From JACKII01 sp963974445 (GTDB taxonomy: Bacteria; Pseudomonadota; Alphaproteobacteria; Bin95), in assembly GCA_963974445.1 (NCBI GenBank), contig CAXBDI010000003.1:8878-72877 (forward strand): a stretch of DNA of 64,000 bases, read 5' to 3'. Below the pieces are notes generated by a model. It was not told the origin of the DNA. It did not search any database and saw nothing but the letters and a program-made list of their open reading frames with translations. The position numbers and the translations under genes are program-made. Of this stretch, positions 33,866-45,096 are shown one piece after another (within the stretch, counting starts at the first letter, position 1; each line of letters starts with the position of its first letter).

Positions 33866-34699
33866 ATGGCCCGCCGCAGGCGCATTTATGAGGGCAAGGC
33901 CAAGATCCTGTATGAAGGTCCGGAACCCGGCACCCTGATCCAGTATTTCAAGGACGACGCCACCGCCTTCAACAATCAAAAGCACGATGTCATTACGGGC
34001 AAGGGCGTTCTCAACAATCGCATTTCCGAATACATCATGCAGCGCCTGCATGAAATCGGAATTCCGACGCACTTTATCAAACGGGTCAACATGCGCGAGC
34101 AATTGATTCGAGAGGTCGAGATCGTTCCGGTGGAAGTTGTAGTCCGCAATATTGCAGCGGGGACCTTCGCCAAGCGTTTTCAACAGGAAGAAGGCACGCC
34201 GTTGCCACGTTCGATCGTCGAATACTACTATAAGTCCGACGAGCTAGGCGATCCGCTGATTACCGAAGAGCATATTACGGCGTTCAATTGGGCAAGCCCG
34301 CCCGAGCTCGACGACATGTTCAATCTGGCGCTGCGCATCAACGACTATCTCTCCGGCCTGTTCATGGGCGCGGGGCTGAAACTGGTCGATTTCAAGGTCG
34401 AGTTTGGCAGGCTCTATACGGCCGAGGACGTGCGCATCGTGCTGGCGGATGAGATTTCGCCCGATTGCTGCCGCCTGTGGGACGTCAAGACCAACGAGAT
34501 CATGGACAAGGATCGCTTCCGCAAAGACCTGGGCGGGCTGCGCGAGGCCTATCAGGAGGTAGCGCGGCGTCTGGGAATCCTGCAGGAATTGGGTCCGGTC
34601 GACGTGACGACCTCTTCCGATTCCGATGCGCCGGACCCGAAATCCAGTCAAGGTTCGACCGACCCCGCCCCGTCCAACGACGACACGAAAACCGTTTAG
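33866..34699 (+). CDS. purC: SAICAR synthetase (phosphoribosylaminoimidazole-succinocarboxamide synthase)
   Basis: PurC joins aspartate to CAIR with ATP in step 8 of purine synthesis. The 277-residue product opens MARRRRIYEGKAKILYEG and contains FNNQKHDVITGKGVLNN, VVRNIAAGTFAKRF and KLVDFKVEFG. The catalytic core ends near residue 245; the last 30 residues are a Ser/Asp/Pro-rich tail (SSDSDAPDPKSS), beyond the usual 240-250 aa length, and could be a disordered extension. purS follows after 8 nt. Confidence 0.95.
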   Translation: MARRRRIYEGKAKILYEGPEPGTLIQYFKDDATAFNNQKHDVITGKGVLNNRISEYIMQRLHEIGIPTHFIKRVNMREQLIREVEIVPVEVVVRNIAAGTFAKRFQQEEGTPLPRSIVEYYYKSDELGDPLITEEHITAFNWASPPELDDMFNLALRINDYLSGLFMGAGLKLVDFKVEFGRLYTAEDVRIVLADEISPDCCRLWDVKTNEIMDKDRFRKDLGGLREAYQEVARRLGILQELGPVDVTTSSDSDAPDPKSSQGSTDPAPSNDDTKTV

Positions 34700-34707
34700 G
34701 GCCGCCG

Positions 34708-34956
34708 ATGATCCGTGCAGAAGTTCGCGTCATGTTGAAATCCGGAGTGCTGGACCCGCAGGGGCAGGCCACTCGCAAGGCGCTGGCCCATCTGGGTTTC
34801 GGCGACGTGCAGTCGGTGCGCCAGGGCAAGCTGATCGTCCTGGACCTTAATACCGATGACCGCGACGCGGCGGCGGCGGAGGCGCGGGCGATGGCGCAGG
34901 AATTGCTGGCCAATCCGGTGATCGAGGATTTCTCGGTCGAGCTGGTGGACGCGTAG
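34708..34956 (+). CDS. purS: Phosphoribosylformylglycinamidine synthase, PurS subunit
   Basis: The 82-residue PurS bridges PurQ and PurL in the FGAM synthase complex and helps ammonia transfer. It reads MIRAEVRVMLKSGVLDPQGQATRKALAHLGF, with the family's VLDPQG motif, then QSVRQGKLIVLDL and VIEDFSVELV. The start is the only ATG giving this N-terminus. It lies 8 nt after purC and 4 nt before purQ. Separate purS, purQ and purL, rather than the long fused PurL of gammaproteobacteria, fits an alphaproteobacterial host. Confidence 0.94.
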   Translation: MIRAEVRVMLKSGVLDPQGQATRKALAHLGFGDVQSVRQGKLIVLDLNTDDRDAAAAEARAMAQELLANPVIEDFSVELVDA

Positions 34957-34960
34957 GCCC

Positions 34961-35652
34961 ATGAGTTTGCGCGCGGGCGTGGTCGTTTTTCCTGGCTCGA
35001 ACTGCGACAGGGACGGCGCCGTTGCTCTGGCCATGGTGGCCGGGCGCAGGCCGCAGATGATCTGGCATCAGGATACTGAACTGCCGCCGCTCGACCTGAT
35101 TTTTCTGCCCGGCGGCTTTTCCTATGGCGATTATCTGCGCTGCGGCGCTATCGCCGCCCACTCGCCGGTGATGCGGGAGGTGGTGGCGGCGGCGAACAAA
35201 GGCGTTGCCGTACTGGGCGTCTGCAACGGCTTTCATCTGCTGACCGAGAGCGGCCTGCTGCCGGGCGCGCTGATCCGCAATGCCAGCCTGAAATTCGTCT
35301 GCCGCAGCGTCGATCTTCGGGTTGAGCGGATGGGAACGCCGTTCACCACCCGCAATCGGTTGGGCCAAGTCCTCAATATGCCGATCGCGCATGGCGACGG
35401 CAACTATGTCGCCGACGCCGATACTCTGGCGCAACTCCAGGATGAGGACCGGATCGCGTTTCGCTATTGTGCGCCCGATGGCGCGGAGAGTGACGCCGCA
35501 AATCCCAATGGTTCCGCCCTGAATATCGCCGGCATTTATAACGAAACCGGTCGGGTTCTGGGCATGATGCCGCATCCGGAGCGGGCTGTTGAGCCGGCGC
35601 TTGGCTCCAGCGATGGCCTCGCCCTGTTCCAATCGATTGCGGAGGTGCTGGC

Positions 35653-35656
<4 letters not shown>
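34961..35656 (+). CDS. purQ: Phosphoribosylformylglycinamidine synthase, glutaminase subunit PurQ
   Basis: A class I glutamine amidotransferase of 231 residues that supplies ammonia for FGAM synthesis. VVVFPGSNCDRD opens the chain, LPGGFSYGDYLR follows, the nucleophile Cys is in GVCNGFHLL, and MPHPERAVEP includes the catalytic His and Glu. Full length. Its TGA overlaps the ATG of purL (ATGA), so subunit synthesis is coupled. Confidence 0.96.
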
Positions 35657-37908
<2,252 letters not shown>

Positions 37909-37940
37909 GCCCAAAAATACTCTCCCGGAAGGATTTGCCC

Positions 37941-38180
37941 ATGCCGATGGCCGCCCACGACATCGAAACCCTGATCAAGGAAGCCTTCCCCGACGCCGAG
38001 GTCACGATCCAGGACCTGGCGGGGGACGGAGACCACTACGCCGCGCAAATCACCTCTGCGGCGTTCAAGGGTAAAAACCGCGTGCAGCAGCATCAATTGG
38101 TGTACAAAGCCCTGCGAGGCCGCATGGGCAATGAATTGCATGCTCTTGCATTGCAAACGTCTGTGCCCGATAACAGTTAA
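37941..38180 (+). CDS. BolA family protein
   Basis: A 79-residue BolA: DIETLIKEAFPDAEVTIQDLAGDGDHYAAQITSAAFKGKNRVQQHQLVYKALRG, with the conserved F-x-G/K-x-x-x-x-x-H surface that, with monothiol Grx, holds a [2Fe-2S] cluster. The family is involved in iron-sulfur trafficking and iron sensing. The first ATG has AAGGA 8 nt upstream. Its direct neighbour is grxD, its usual partner, and the purL-bolA-grxD order is common in alphaproteobacteria. Confidence 0.93.
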   Translation: MPMAAHDIETLIKEAFPDAEVTIQDLAGDGDHYAAQITSAAFKGKNRVQQHQLVYKALRGRMGNELHALALQTSVPDNS

Positions 38181-38218
38181 GAGTCATTCTCAGTCGCATC
38201 TGCCCTTAGGAGGCCGCC

Positions 38219-38557
38219 ATGTCCAATCCCGCTCACGAGCAAATCCAAGCTGCCGTCGATAGCAACGACGTTATGCTGTTCATGAAGGGCACGCCGATGT
38301 TCCCGCAGTGCGGCTTCTCCGCCGCCGTGGTGCAGGTGCTGAGCCACCTGGGCGCGCAGTTCAACAGCGTCAACGTGTTGGAAGACGCCGAACTGCGCCA
38401 GGGAATCAAGGAATTCTCAGCTTGGCCGACCATCCCGCAGCTCTACGTCAAGGGCGAGTTCGTCGGCGGCTGCGACATCATCCGCGAGATGTATGAGAGC
38501 GGCGAGTTGGAAAACTTGCTGAAAGAAAAAGGCATTACCACCGGCGCGCCGGCCTAG
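38219..38557 (+). CDS. grxD: Monothiol glutaredoxin, Grx4 family
   Basis: A 112-residue monothiol glutaredoxin with active site CGFS at residues 31-34 (MFPQCGFSAAVV), LFMKGTP before it and WPTIPQLYVKGEFVGGCDII after it, where the cis-Pro and GG sites bind glutathione. Grx4-type proteins carry [2Fe-2S] clusters with BolA partners and deliver them. AGGAGG stands 6 nt before the ATG. Likely cotranscribed with bolA. Confidence 0.95.
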   Translation: MSNPAHEQIQAAVDSNDVMLFMKGTPMFPQCGFSAAVVQVLSHLGAQFNSVNVLEDAELRQGIKEFSAWPTIPQLYVKGEFVGGCDIIREMYESGELENLLKEKGITTGAPA

Positions 38558-38590
38558 CGCCGACGCTCATGCGGTAACGGGGAGGTCGCC

Positions 38591-38899
38591 ATGCTGCAAC
38601 TGCGCCCCAACTGCGAATACTGCGACAAGGATTTGGCGCCGGGCGCGACCGACGCCATGATCTGCAGCTACGAGTGCACGTTCTGCGCCGATTGCGTCGG
38701 TGAGCACTTGCACAATGTCTGCCCCAACTGCGGTGGCGGCTTCTCGATGCGGCCGATCCGGCCGATGAAGGCGCATCGCAGCGGCGTCAGCCGCCGCCAC
38801 CAACCGCCGTCCGAAGACCGCGTGCACCTGAAGCGCGACAAGGCGGATATCGCCGCTTTCGTGGCCGGCCTGAAGGATCTGCCGCCAGCCGAGCGTTAA
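38591..38899 (+). CDS. DUF1272 domain-containing zinc-ribbon protein
   Basis: A 102-residue protein with eight regularly placed Cys: C8 and C11 (CEYC), C25 and C29, C32 and C35 (CADC), C44 and C47 (CPNC), typical of DUF1272 and enough for two zinc sites. The C-terminal half is basic and unstructured (RHQPPSEDRVHLKRDK). Function unknown. It follows grxD by 33 nt; its TAA stop overlaps the stop of the convergent cyclase gene within TTAA. Confidence 0.85.
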   Translation: MLQLRPNCEYCDKDLAPGATDAMICSYECTFCADCVGEHLHNVCPNCGGGFSMRPIRPMKAHRSGVSRRHQPPSEDRVHLKRDKADIAAFVAGLKDLPPAER

Positions 38900-40647
38900 G
38901 CGTCCGCACCGGCGAGGCGCAGGCCCTCGACAAGCCGTGCTGCATCGCTTTCCCGCCGATAGGGATAGTTGACGGCGACAGACGATAGCGAGAAGCCCGG
39001 ATAGACGCGGAGAACCGCGGCCAGTGCCGCCTTCGCCTGGGCGCTTTTCCCCATAAGGCCGTAGCACACGGCCAGATAGAGGTGTGGCGGCACGGCAGCT
39101 GGGTTGCGGGCGGCGCACCGCTCCAGCGTCTCCACCGCCTCTGCATAGCGTTCCATCATGGTCAGAGCCTGACCGGCATAGAGTGTGTAGTAGAAGGGAT
39201 GGAAGGGGTTGAGCCGGATTGCCCGTTCGATCAGTGGCGCGACCTGCTCCGGCTCTCCACTGAATTGCAGCAGACCCGCCAGATTGGCATAGGCATCGGC
39301 ATTGCCCGGCTCAACCTTGATCCAAGTGCGGATGGCGGCAAAGGCTTTGTCATACTCACGCTTAAACAGCAGGATATTGCCCAGTGCCTCGTAGACCAGG
39401 GGCAAGGATGGGTCCAGCGCCTCGGCCTTTCGCGCCAGGTCGAGGGCCCGGTCCAGCGCCGTTGCTGAACCGAGGAACCATTCGTGCAAGTTCACGACTG
39501 CTAAACCTGCGTAGGCGGCCGCGTAATTCGGGTCCAAGGCGATTGCCTGTTCGTACAGGCAACGCGCCTTCACATTTCCGTCCTGCGTAAACAGCCGGTA
39601 CTGCTCGCGGCCCCGCAGCACACAGTCATAGGCGGCCGGTATCGCGGTCTCCAGCCGCGCGACGGGCTTTGCATCGGCGGGGATCAGGTTGACCGCCAAT
39701 GCCTGGACAATCTGCTCGGTCACATCGTCCTGCACGGCGAAGATGTCGGCCAATTCGCGGTCATAACGGTCGGCCCAGACCGGCAAACCGGAGTGCCCAT
39801 CGACCAATTGCGCCGTAATCCGAACGCGCTCCCCGGCCTTACGAACACTGCCCTCCAGCACGTAACGCACGCCCAGGTCGCGGCAGACATTCTGCGCCCG
39901 GACGGCCTTGCCTTTGTACGTGAAGGTGGAATTGCGCGAGATTACCAACAGTCCGCCGGTCTTCGAGATCTGTGTGATGATGTCCTCGGTGATACCGTCG
40001 GCGAAATAGGTCTGTTCCGGGTCACCGCTACGGTTCTCGAACGGCAGCACGGCGATGGCCGGCGTCTGGCTCGCGGCATCTGGAGCGCTGCGATGCGTCT
40101 CAGAGTGTGGTGTGGGCTGGTGCTGTGCCGCCCAGCGCCAAATGGCGATGCCGCGGGCGATGTTCTTAACCTGGTACTCACCAGCATCCAGCCAGACGAC
40201 ATCGAGACGGTCGCGCACCTGACGGTAAGCGTCGTCGGAGATCGCGATCCCGTCCGGGTCTGCAAGGGCCTCAATCCGTGTGGTGACGTTGACGCCATCG
40301 CCAAAAATATCGTCGCCTTCGACAATAATGTCGCCGATATGGACGCCGATCCGGAAGCGCAGCGCCTGGAACTCCGCAAGGCCCGTATTGCGTTCGATCA
40401 TGCCGGTCTGGATGGCGACGGCGCAGGTGACCGCATCGACCGCCGAGGGGAATTCAAGCAGCAGGCCGTCGCCCATGGTCTTAACCGTGCGGCCGCCATG
40501 CGAAGCGATCAGCGGATCGATCAACTCGCCACGATGGCCGCGCAGCGCCCGCAACGTTCCGGTCTCATCCGCACCCATTAGGCGCGAATAGCCGACGACA
40601 TCCGCCGACACGATGGCCGCCAGTCTGCGGGTGGTTTCACTCTTCAT
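38896..40647 (-). CDS. Class III adenylate/guanylate cyclase with TolB-like and TPR regions
   Basis: A 583-residue soluble signalling protein. Residues 1-160 form the cyclase domain: SADVVGYSRLMG with metal-binding Asp16, GGRTVKTMGDGLLLEF with substrate Lys56 and second Asp60, and GDGVNVTTRIEALA with the transition-state Asn and Arg. Residues 195-320 resemble the TolB/FlgO N-terminal domain (IAVLPFENRSGDPEQTYFADGITEDIITQISK, VRYVLEGSVRKAGERVRITAQL). From about 340 the chain is TPR-like helices (DPNYAAAYAGLAVVNL). This architecture is frequent in rhizobial and related genomes. Key catalytic residues are present, so activity (cAMP) is likely; the input signal is unknown. Confidence 0.88.
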   Translation of the reverse strand: MKSETTRRLAAIVSADVVGYSRLMGADETGTLRALRGHRGELIDPLIASHGGRTVKTMGDGLLLEFPSAVDAVTCAVAIQTGMIERNTGLAEFQALRFRIGVHIGDIIVEGDDIFGDGVNVTTRIEALADPDGIAISDDAYRQVRDRLDVVWLDAGEYQVKNIARGIAIWRWAAQHQPTPHSETHRSAPDAASQTPAIAVLPFENRSGDPEQTYFADGITEDIITQISKTGGLLVISRNSTFTYKGKAVRAQNVCRDLGVRYVLEGSVRKAGERVRITAQLVDGHSGLPVWADRYDRELADIFAVQDDVTEQIVQALAVNLIPADAKPVARLETAIPAAYDCVLRGREQYRLFTQDGNVKARCLYEQAIALDPNYAAAYAGLAVVNLHEWFLGSATALDRALDLARKAEALDPSLPLVYEALGNILLFKREYDKAFAAIRTWIKVEPGNADAYANLAGLLQFSGEPEQVAPLIERAIRLNPFHPFYYTLYAGQALTMMERYAEAVETLERCAARNPAAVPPHLYLAVCYGLMGKSAQAKAALAAVLRVYPGFSLSSVAVNYPYRRESDAARLVEGLRLAGADA

Positions 40648-40754
40648 GGCTGAATCCTAGCGCACCGCCGGAGCCAGCACCACCGGGCTAGTCCAGAGTG
40701 AGATGGCCGCCCTCCGGCCAGGCAATCCGCGCCGGTGGCGACCACCAGCGACGC

Positions 40755-41858
40755 CTACTCCGCCGCGACCGCCTTGTTCGACGGGTCGAGGTGGGCGACC
40801 TTGGGGCCGACCTCATTTTTGAGCATCGTCAGCGAGTTGCGCCAGACGTCCGGTTGGTCGGCGTAGTCGAAGCCGAACACCAGCAATTGGCCGAAACCGC
40901 CGACATCCGCGTAGACCTTCTCGATCTTCTCCGCGACGGTCGCCGGTGAGCCGATCAGCCAGTTGTGCTTGGCGCAGTATTCCGCCGTCACGTCGCTATC
41001 CGGCACGGACGGGTCGTGCTTCAGGTATTCCAGGAAGCCGAACTGGCCCAGCAGCGGCAGGAAGTATTCCCGCATCATCCGGCCCATCGGCCCGTTGACC
41101 GAAAGCTCCCAAGCCTGCTCATCGGTTTCGGCCACAAAGATTTCGCGGACCATGCGCCACTCGCCGCGGTCCGGGGTGCGGCCCGACTTGCGCGCGCCTT
41201 CCTCCACCGCCGCCCAGTGGCTGCCGACATAGGCCGGGTTCAGGTTCAGGCTCATCGGCATATAGCCGAATTCGCCCGCCATCTTCAGCGTGTCGGAGTT
41301 GGCGGAGAGGCCCGCGACGCCAATCGGCGGGTGCGGTGACTGCACCGGCTTCAGATGCGGGCGCAAGAAGCCGAACATCTCGTCGCCCTTGGTCACATGC
41401 CAGTACTTGCCTTTGTAGTCGAATTTCTCTTCCGACCACATCTTCAGGATGATGTCCAGCGCCTCGCGGGTCATCTCGCGGTTCTGGCCGCTCATGCCGT
41501 CGACGTTGAACATCTGCCAGTCGCTGGGCAAACCGGAGGCGGCGATGCCGAAATTCAGCCGGCCTTCCGAGAGATGGTCGAGCATGGCGACGCGGTTCGC
41601 CAACTCCGCCGGGTGGTGATAGGGCAGCAGGAAGCCGCCTGGGCCGATGCGGATGTTCTTGGTCTCTTTGAGAGACTGGGCGATCAGCAGGTCCGGGCTC
41701 GGGTGCGGTTCCCAGGGTGCTGTGTGGTGTTCGCCGATCCAGATTTCCTCGTAGCCGAGCTCGTCGAGCCAGCGGAAGGTCATCAGGTCGAAGTCGTGGC
41801 CTGCCTTCAAGCCGCGCTCCGGCGGGTGGGACGGCATGGTGAAAAATCCGAACTTCAT
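40755..41858 (-). CDS. LLM class flavin-dependent oxidoreductase (limonene-monooxygenase-like)
   Basis: A 367-residue luciferase-like enzyme: MKFGFFTMPSHPPERGLKAG, LDELGYEEIWIGEHHTAPWEP, GGFLLPYHHPAELANRVAMLDHLSEGRLNFGIAASGLPSDW and HPPIGVAGLSANSDTLKMAGEFGYMPMS. These segments match the 'limonene 1,2-monooxygenase/alkanal' branch that uses FMNH2 and O2. The substrate is unknown. C-terminal WLIGSPATVAEKI is the same element seen at the end of the LLM fragment at 1-231. No flavin reductase gene lies beside it. It diverges from the CMD gene. Confidence 0.88.
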   Translation of the reverse strand: MKFGFFTMPSHPPERGLKAGHDFDLMTFRWLDELGYEEIWIGEHHTAPWEPHPSPDLLIAQSLKETKNIRIGPGGFLLPYHHPAELANRVAMLDHLSEGRLNFGIAASGLPSDWQMFNVDGMSGQNREMTREALDIILKMWSEEKFDYKGKYWHVTKGDEMFGFLRPHLKPVQSPHPPIGVAGLSANSDTLKMAGEFGYMPMSLNLNPAYVGSHWAAVEEGARKSGRTPDRGEWRMVREIFVAETDEQAWELSVNGPMGRMMREYFLPLLGQFGFLEYLKHDPSVPDSDVTAEYCAKHNWLIGSPATVAEKIEKVYADVGGFGQLLVFGFDYADQPDVWRNSLTMLKNEVGPKVAHLDPSNKAVAAE

Positions 41859-42005
41859 GGGCGTGTTCCTCCGTTGGTTGCGCTGGGCTAGCCTAATTCA
41901 GCCGGGCGGAAGGTGCTAGTGCGAACCTTAAGGCCCGGTGACCATTGCGCCGGGTGGCGATTTGCCGGACGATACGGCACGCAAACGCCAATACGAGGAT
42001 TGGAC

Positions 42006-42383
42006 ATGACCGACAAACGCCAGGCAGGCCGCGACTATCTCCGCAAGAACTTGGGCGAGGCCTATTTCGAGAAGCGCGAGGCGAGCACCAATGCCTTCAA
42101 CGCACCGCTGCGGGCCTTTTCGGAGGAGTACGCCTTCGGCAATATCTGGTTGCGGCCCGGGCTGGAACCGAAAACCCGCAGCATGCTGTGTCTGGTGATG
42201 CTGACGGCGTTGAACCGGCCGCATGAAATCCGCATCCACGTGAACTCGGCCCTGAACAACGGCTGTTCGGTGGAGGAAATCCAGGAAGTGCTGCTGCAAA
42301 CCTCGCTCTATTGCGGACTGCCGGCGGCGATCGACAGCTTTGCCGTCGCCGAAGAAGTGCTGCGCGAGCGTGGATTGCTTTAG
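42006..42383 (+). CDS. Carboxymuconolactone decarboxylase family protein
   Basis: A 125-residue all-helical protein: FSEEYAFGNIWLRPGLEPKTRSMLCLVMLTALNRPHEIRIHVNSALNNGCSVEEIQEVLLQTSLYCGLPAAIDSF. The N-x-G-x-x-x-x-E-I-x-E and Q-x-x-x-Y-C-G-x-P pattern is that of gamma-carboxymuconolactone decarboxylase (PcaC), not of AhpD, which has CxxC. PcaC converts carboxymuconolactone in the protocatechuate branch; no other pca gene is seen here, so a related lactone or acid may be the substrate. The following small gene starts 23 nt downstream. Confidence 0.9.
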   Translation: MTDKRQAGRDYLRKNLGEAYFEKREASTNAFNAPLRAFSEEYAFGNIWLRPGLEPKTRSMLCLVMLTALNRPHEIRIHVNSALNNGCSVEEIQEVLLQTSLYCGLPAAIDSFAVAEEVLRERGLL

Positions 42384-42406
42384 GTGCGCCAGAAGGAGTC
42401 TCTCTC

Positions 42407-42712
42407 ATGACAGCCTATCTCATCGTCCGCGCCGAGGTGCCGCAGGCGGATCGCACCGCCTTCGACAAATGGTACGAGGCGGAGCACTTGCCCGACGCCA
42501 AGCAGGCTTTCCAGGTGCAGGAGGCCCAGCGCGGCTGGAGCGACGTGACGCCTGGCGTTCACATCGCGCTCTACACCTTCCCGTCTCTGGCGCGCGCCCG
42601 GGAGGTGCAAGCCTCCCAGGATATCAAAGACCTGATCGCCGAGTTCGACCGGGTCTGGCAAGGCCGCGTCACCCGCACCCGCGAGGTGATCGAGGTGAAG
42701 CAGCGGTTGTAG
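42407..42712 (+). CDS. Small alpha/beta barrel protein (EthD/ABM-like)
   Basis: A 101-residue protein: MTAYLIVRAEVPQADRTAFDKWYEAEHLPDAKQAFQ, then a pair of strands (HIALYTFPS) and a C-terminal helix. The 'FDKWYxxEHLPD' pattern is shared by dimeric ferredoxin-like small proteins such as the EthD/DUF4286 types, which often assist ring-cleaving or monooxygenase pathways. Function is not assigned. A strong AAGGAG precedes the ATG. Probably one transcript with the CMD gene. Confidence 0.8.
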   Translation: MTAYLIVRAEVPQADRTAFDKWYEAEHLPDAKQAFQVQEAQRGWSDVTPGVHIALYTFPSLARAREVQASQDIKDLIAEFDRVWQGRVTRTREVIEVKQRL

Positions 42713-42734
42713 GGGATACAAACGCTCTCACTTT

Positions 42735-42831
42735 CCCCGGACGTGGTCCGGGGGCCATGCCAGAGAGCCAATAATGAAGGTCCGAGGCTGTGAGAAACTC
42801 TCCGGCATGGGTCCTGAATCAAGTTCAGGAC
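42735..42831. repeat. Composite palindromic intergenic repeat, copy B (97 nt)
   Basis: Left: CCCCGGACGTGGTCCGGGG (42735-42753) followed by CCATGCCAGAGAG. Right: CTCTCCGGCATGG (42798-42810) followed by a 21-nt hairpin at 42811-42831 that begins GTCCTGAA and ends TTCAGGAC. As in copies A and C, each half is a hairpin and the CATG-containing segments pair with each other. It lies between the convergent EthD-like and enoyl-CoA hydratase genes; the remainder of 42713-42901 has no gene. Confidence 0.65.
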
Positions 42832-42901
42832 AAGGGAGAAGACTGGGATTTCGGACGGCACATGTCATATCGGACTAGCTGAAGTGTGCCCTTCACCAGC
42901 C

Positions 42902-43666
42902 TCAGCCGCCCTTCTTCTTCGCCATGAAGCCGTCGATGAAGGCTTGCGGCTCGCCGTTGGCGAAGGCTGCCTGCTGGCCGAGGACGCCGGCGCGGAAGGC
43001 CTCTTCGAAGCCTTGCAGGGCCACTTCGCGGAAGCGCTTTTTCGTGCGAGCCCAAGCGGTCGGGTATTTGCCGGCCAGATGTTCGGCCAACTCGCAGGCG
43101 GTGGCGATGACTTGGTCCGGGGCGACGACGCGGTTAAACAGGCCATGCCGCTCCGCCTCGTCGGCCAGCATCATCCGGCCGGTCATCGAAAGCTCCTGGT
43201 TCAGCGACCAGCCGAGATGCAGGCTGATCCAGTAGCTGCCCATGACGCTGGGAATGCCGGCGTTGATTTCCGGCTGGCCGACGCGCACGCCCGCATGCGC
43301 CACTCGCAGGTCAGAGACCAGGGCGATCTGGAATCCACCGCCGGTGGCGACGCCGTTCAGCGCCGCAATCACCGGTTTCTCGGTCAGCAGGATCTGCTTG
43401 TAGACGTTACAGACCGTGCCGAACCAGTCCTCAATCTCGTGCACCTGCACGCCGCGCGCCTCGCCCAGGTCGACGCCGGCGCAGAATGCGCGCTCGCCAG
43501 CGCCGGTCAGCACGATGCCCTTGACGCTGGCGTCCGCATCCAAAGCGATCAGCGTCTCGGCGATGCCGCTGGCGAGGTCGCGGGTCAGTGCGTTCAGTGC
43601 ATCGGGGCGGTTGAATATCAGCAGCGCGATGTCGCCGCACTTCTCGACTTTGACCATTTCCGTCAT
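42902..43666 (-). CDS. Enoyl-CoA hydratase/isomerase family protein
   Basis: A 254-residue crotonase-fold enzyme: LLIFNRPDALNALTRDLASGI at the start, the oxyanion segments GERAFCAGVDLGEA and NGVATGGGFQIALVSDLRVA, and GQPEINAGIPSVMGSYW. The second catalytic Glu of classical hydratases is expected in PEINAGI. Substrate is unknown; crotonases hydrate, isomerise or cleave acyl-CoAs. The start at 43666 gives an ATGA overlap with the amidase stop, so it is the third gene of the AtzG-like, amidase, hydratase operon. Confidence 0.9.
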   Translation of the reverse strand: MTEMVKVEKCGDIALLIFNRPDALNALTRDLASGIAETLIALDADASVKGIVLTGAGERAFCAGVDLGEARGVQVHEIEDWFGTVCNVYKQILLTEKPVIAALNGVATGGGFQIALVSDLRVAHAGVRVGQPEINAGIPSVMGSYWISLHLGWSLNQELSMTGRMMLADEAERHGLFNRVVAPDQVIATACELAEHLAGKYPTAWARTKKRFREVALQGFEEAFRAGVLGQQAAFANGEPQAFIDGFMAKKKGG

Positions 43667-45096
43667 ACCGGCAGCTCCGGTGCTTTGGCGGCAAAGTCCG
43701 TGGCGGCTTCGTAGGCCGCGCCGGCGCGGTAGAGCGTCGCCTCGGCAAATGGCTTGCCGATGAGCTGCATCGATGCGGGACAGCCGTTGGCGGTGAAGCC
43801 GGCGGGCAGGCTCAACGCCGGCAGGGTCAGATAGTTGAACGGGCGGGTGCAGCGGCTGACGCGCGCCAGCAAGGCGGCGAAGCCCTGGCGGTCGCTCATG
43901 TCGGTCTCCTCGATGGTCGGGATCGGCATGTCGAAGGTCGGCGCGTGCAGCACGTCGCAGTCGGCAAACGCGGCGGCGCAGAATTCGCGCACCATGCGGG
44001 GGCGGCTTTGCAGGGCTGCGAGGTAGTCGGTGGCGCTGACGGCGAAACCGGCCTCCAGGCGGGCGCGGGGTTGGGCGCCGTAGTCCTGCGGGCGGGTGCG
44101 CAGCCAATGGCCGTGCAGCGTCGCGCCTTCGCTGGCGGTGATGAGGTTGGCCAGATCGGTGTTCGGTTCCGGGTCGGCGATATCGACCGGCACGATGACC
44201 GCGCCCAAGTCCTGGAGCACGCGGAGCGAGGCGTCGATCAACGGCTCCACCTCCGGATCGAGTGAGGCGCGGTAGTAGGTCTGCGGCACGCCGATGCGCA
44301 GGCCCTTGATATCCGGCTCCACGCAGGCGGTCTCGAAGTCGGGCACCGGGCGCTGGCTGCAGGTTGGATCGTGCGGGTCGGCGCCGCTGATCACCCCATA
44401 GATGCGGGCGTTGTCACGCACCGTCCGGGTCAAGGGGCCGAGGCCGTCATGGGTGAACGACAGGCCCATGGCGCCATAGCGGCTGACCCGGCCATAGGTT
44501 GGCTTGATGCCGACGACGCCGTTCGCGCCGGCCGGCAACCGCACGCTGCCGCCGGTGTCGGAGCCCATGGCGCCGAATGTCAGGCGCGCCGCGGTCGCCG
44601 CACCCGAGCCACTGGAGGAGCCGCCGGTGATGTGCGCCGGGTTCCAGGGGTTGCGGCAGGCGCCCCAGTGGACGTTGTGGCCGGTGGGGCCCAGCGCGAA
44701 CTCCGACATATTCAGGCCGCCCAGATAGACCGCACCTGCCGCGTCCAGGCGCTGCATCACGGTGCCGGTATAGTCGGGGCGAAAGTTGCGGCGAATCTTC
44801 GAACCACAGGTCGCCAACTGCCCGGCGCGGTAGAACATGTCTTTATGTGCCATCGGCACCCCGGCGAGGGGGCCGAGCGCGTCGCCGCGCGCCCTGGCGG
44901 CATCGGCGGCATCGGCCATTTGCAGGGCCAGGTCGGCCTCCAGATGGATGAAGGCGTTGATGACCGGCTGCCAGACCTCGATGCGGGCGAGACAGGATTG
45001 GGTCAGTTCCCGCGAAGAAACCTCGCCGCTGGCAAACGCGCCGGCGGCTTCGACCAGTGTCCAGAGGGCCGGGTCGCTGGCGGCGGCGTCACTCAT
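43663..45096 (-). CDS. Amidase (amidase signature family, AtzE-like)
   Basis: A 477-residue amidase-signature hydrolase with the Ser-cisSer-Lys triad: Lys85 in PMAHKDMF, the GGSSSGSG loop holding the cis-Ser (about residues 158-165) and nucleophile Ser184 in GSDTGGSVRLP. The N-terminus (LWTLVEAAGAFASGEVSSRELTQSCLARI) and C-terminal LPAGFTANGCPASMQLIGKPFAEATL are typical of amidases such as AtzE, GatA-like and aryl-acylamidases. A small AtzG-like gene overlaps it upstream by 8 nt (ATGAGTGA), an arrangement known for the AtzEG carboxybiuret hydrolase. The substrate is unknown. Confidence 0.9.
   Translation of the reverse strand: MSDAAASDPALWTLVEAAGAFASGEVSSRELTQSCLARIEVWQPVINAFIHLEADLALQMADAADAARARGDALGPLAGVPMAHKDMFYRAGQLATCGSKIRRNFRPDYTGTVMQRLDAAGAVYLGGLNMSEFALGPTGHNVHWGACRNPWNPAHITGGSSSGSGAATAARLTFGAMGSDTGGSVRLPAGANGVVGIKPTYGRVSRYGAMGLSFTHDGLGPLTRTVRDNARIYGVISGADPHDPTCSQRPVPDFETACVEPDIKGLRIGVPQTYYRASLDPEVEPLIDASLRVLQDLGAVIVPVDIADPEPNTDLANLITASEGATLHGHWLRTRPQDYGAQPRARLEAGFAVSATDYLAALQSRPRMVREFCAAAFADCDVLHAPTFDMPIPTIEETDMSDRQGFAALLARVSRCTRPFNYLTLPALSLPAGFTANGCPASMQLIGKPFAEATLYRAGAAYEAATDFAAKAPELPV

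Noticed and set aside
40648..40754. Minus-strand reading ending RIAWPEGGHLTLD after the LLM oxidoreductase gene, possibly a gene remnant
   Set aside because: It looks protein-like but is only about 20 codons and matches no family I can name.
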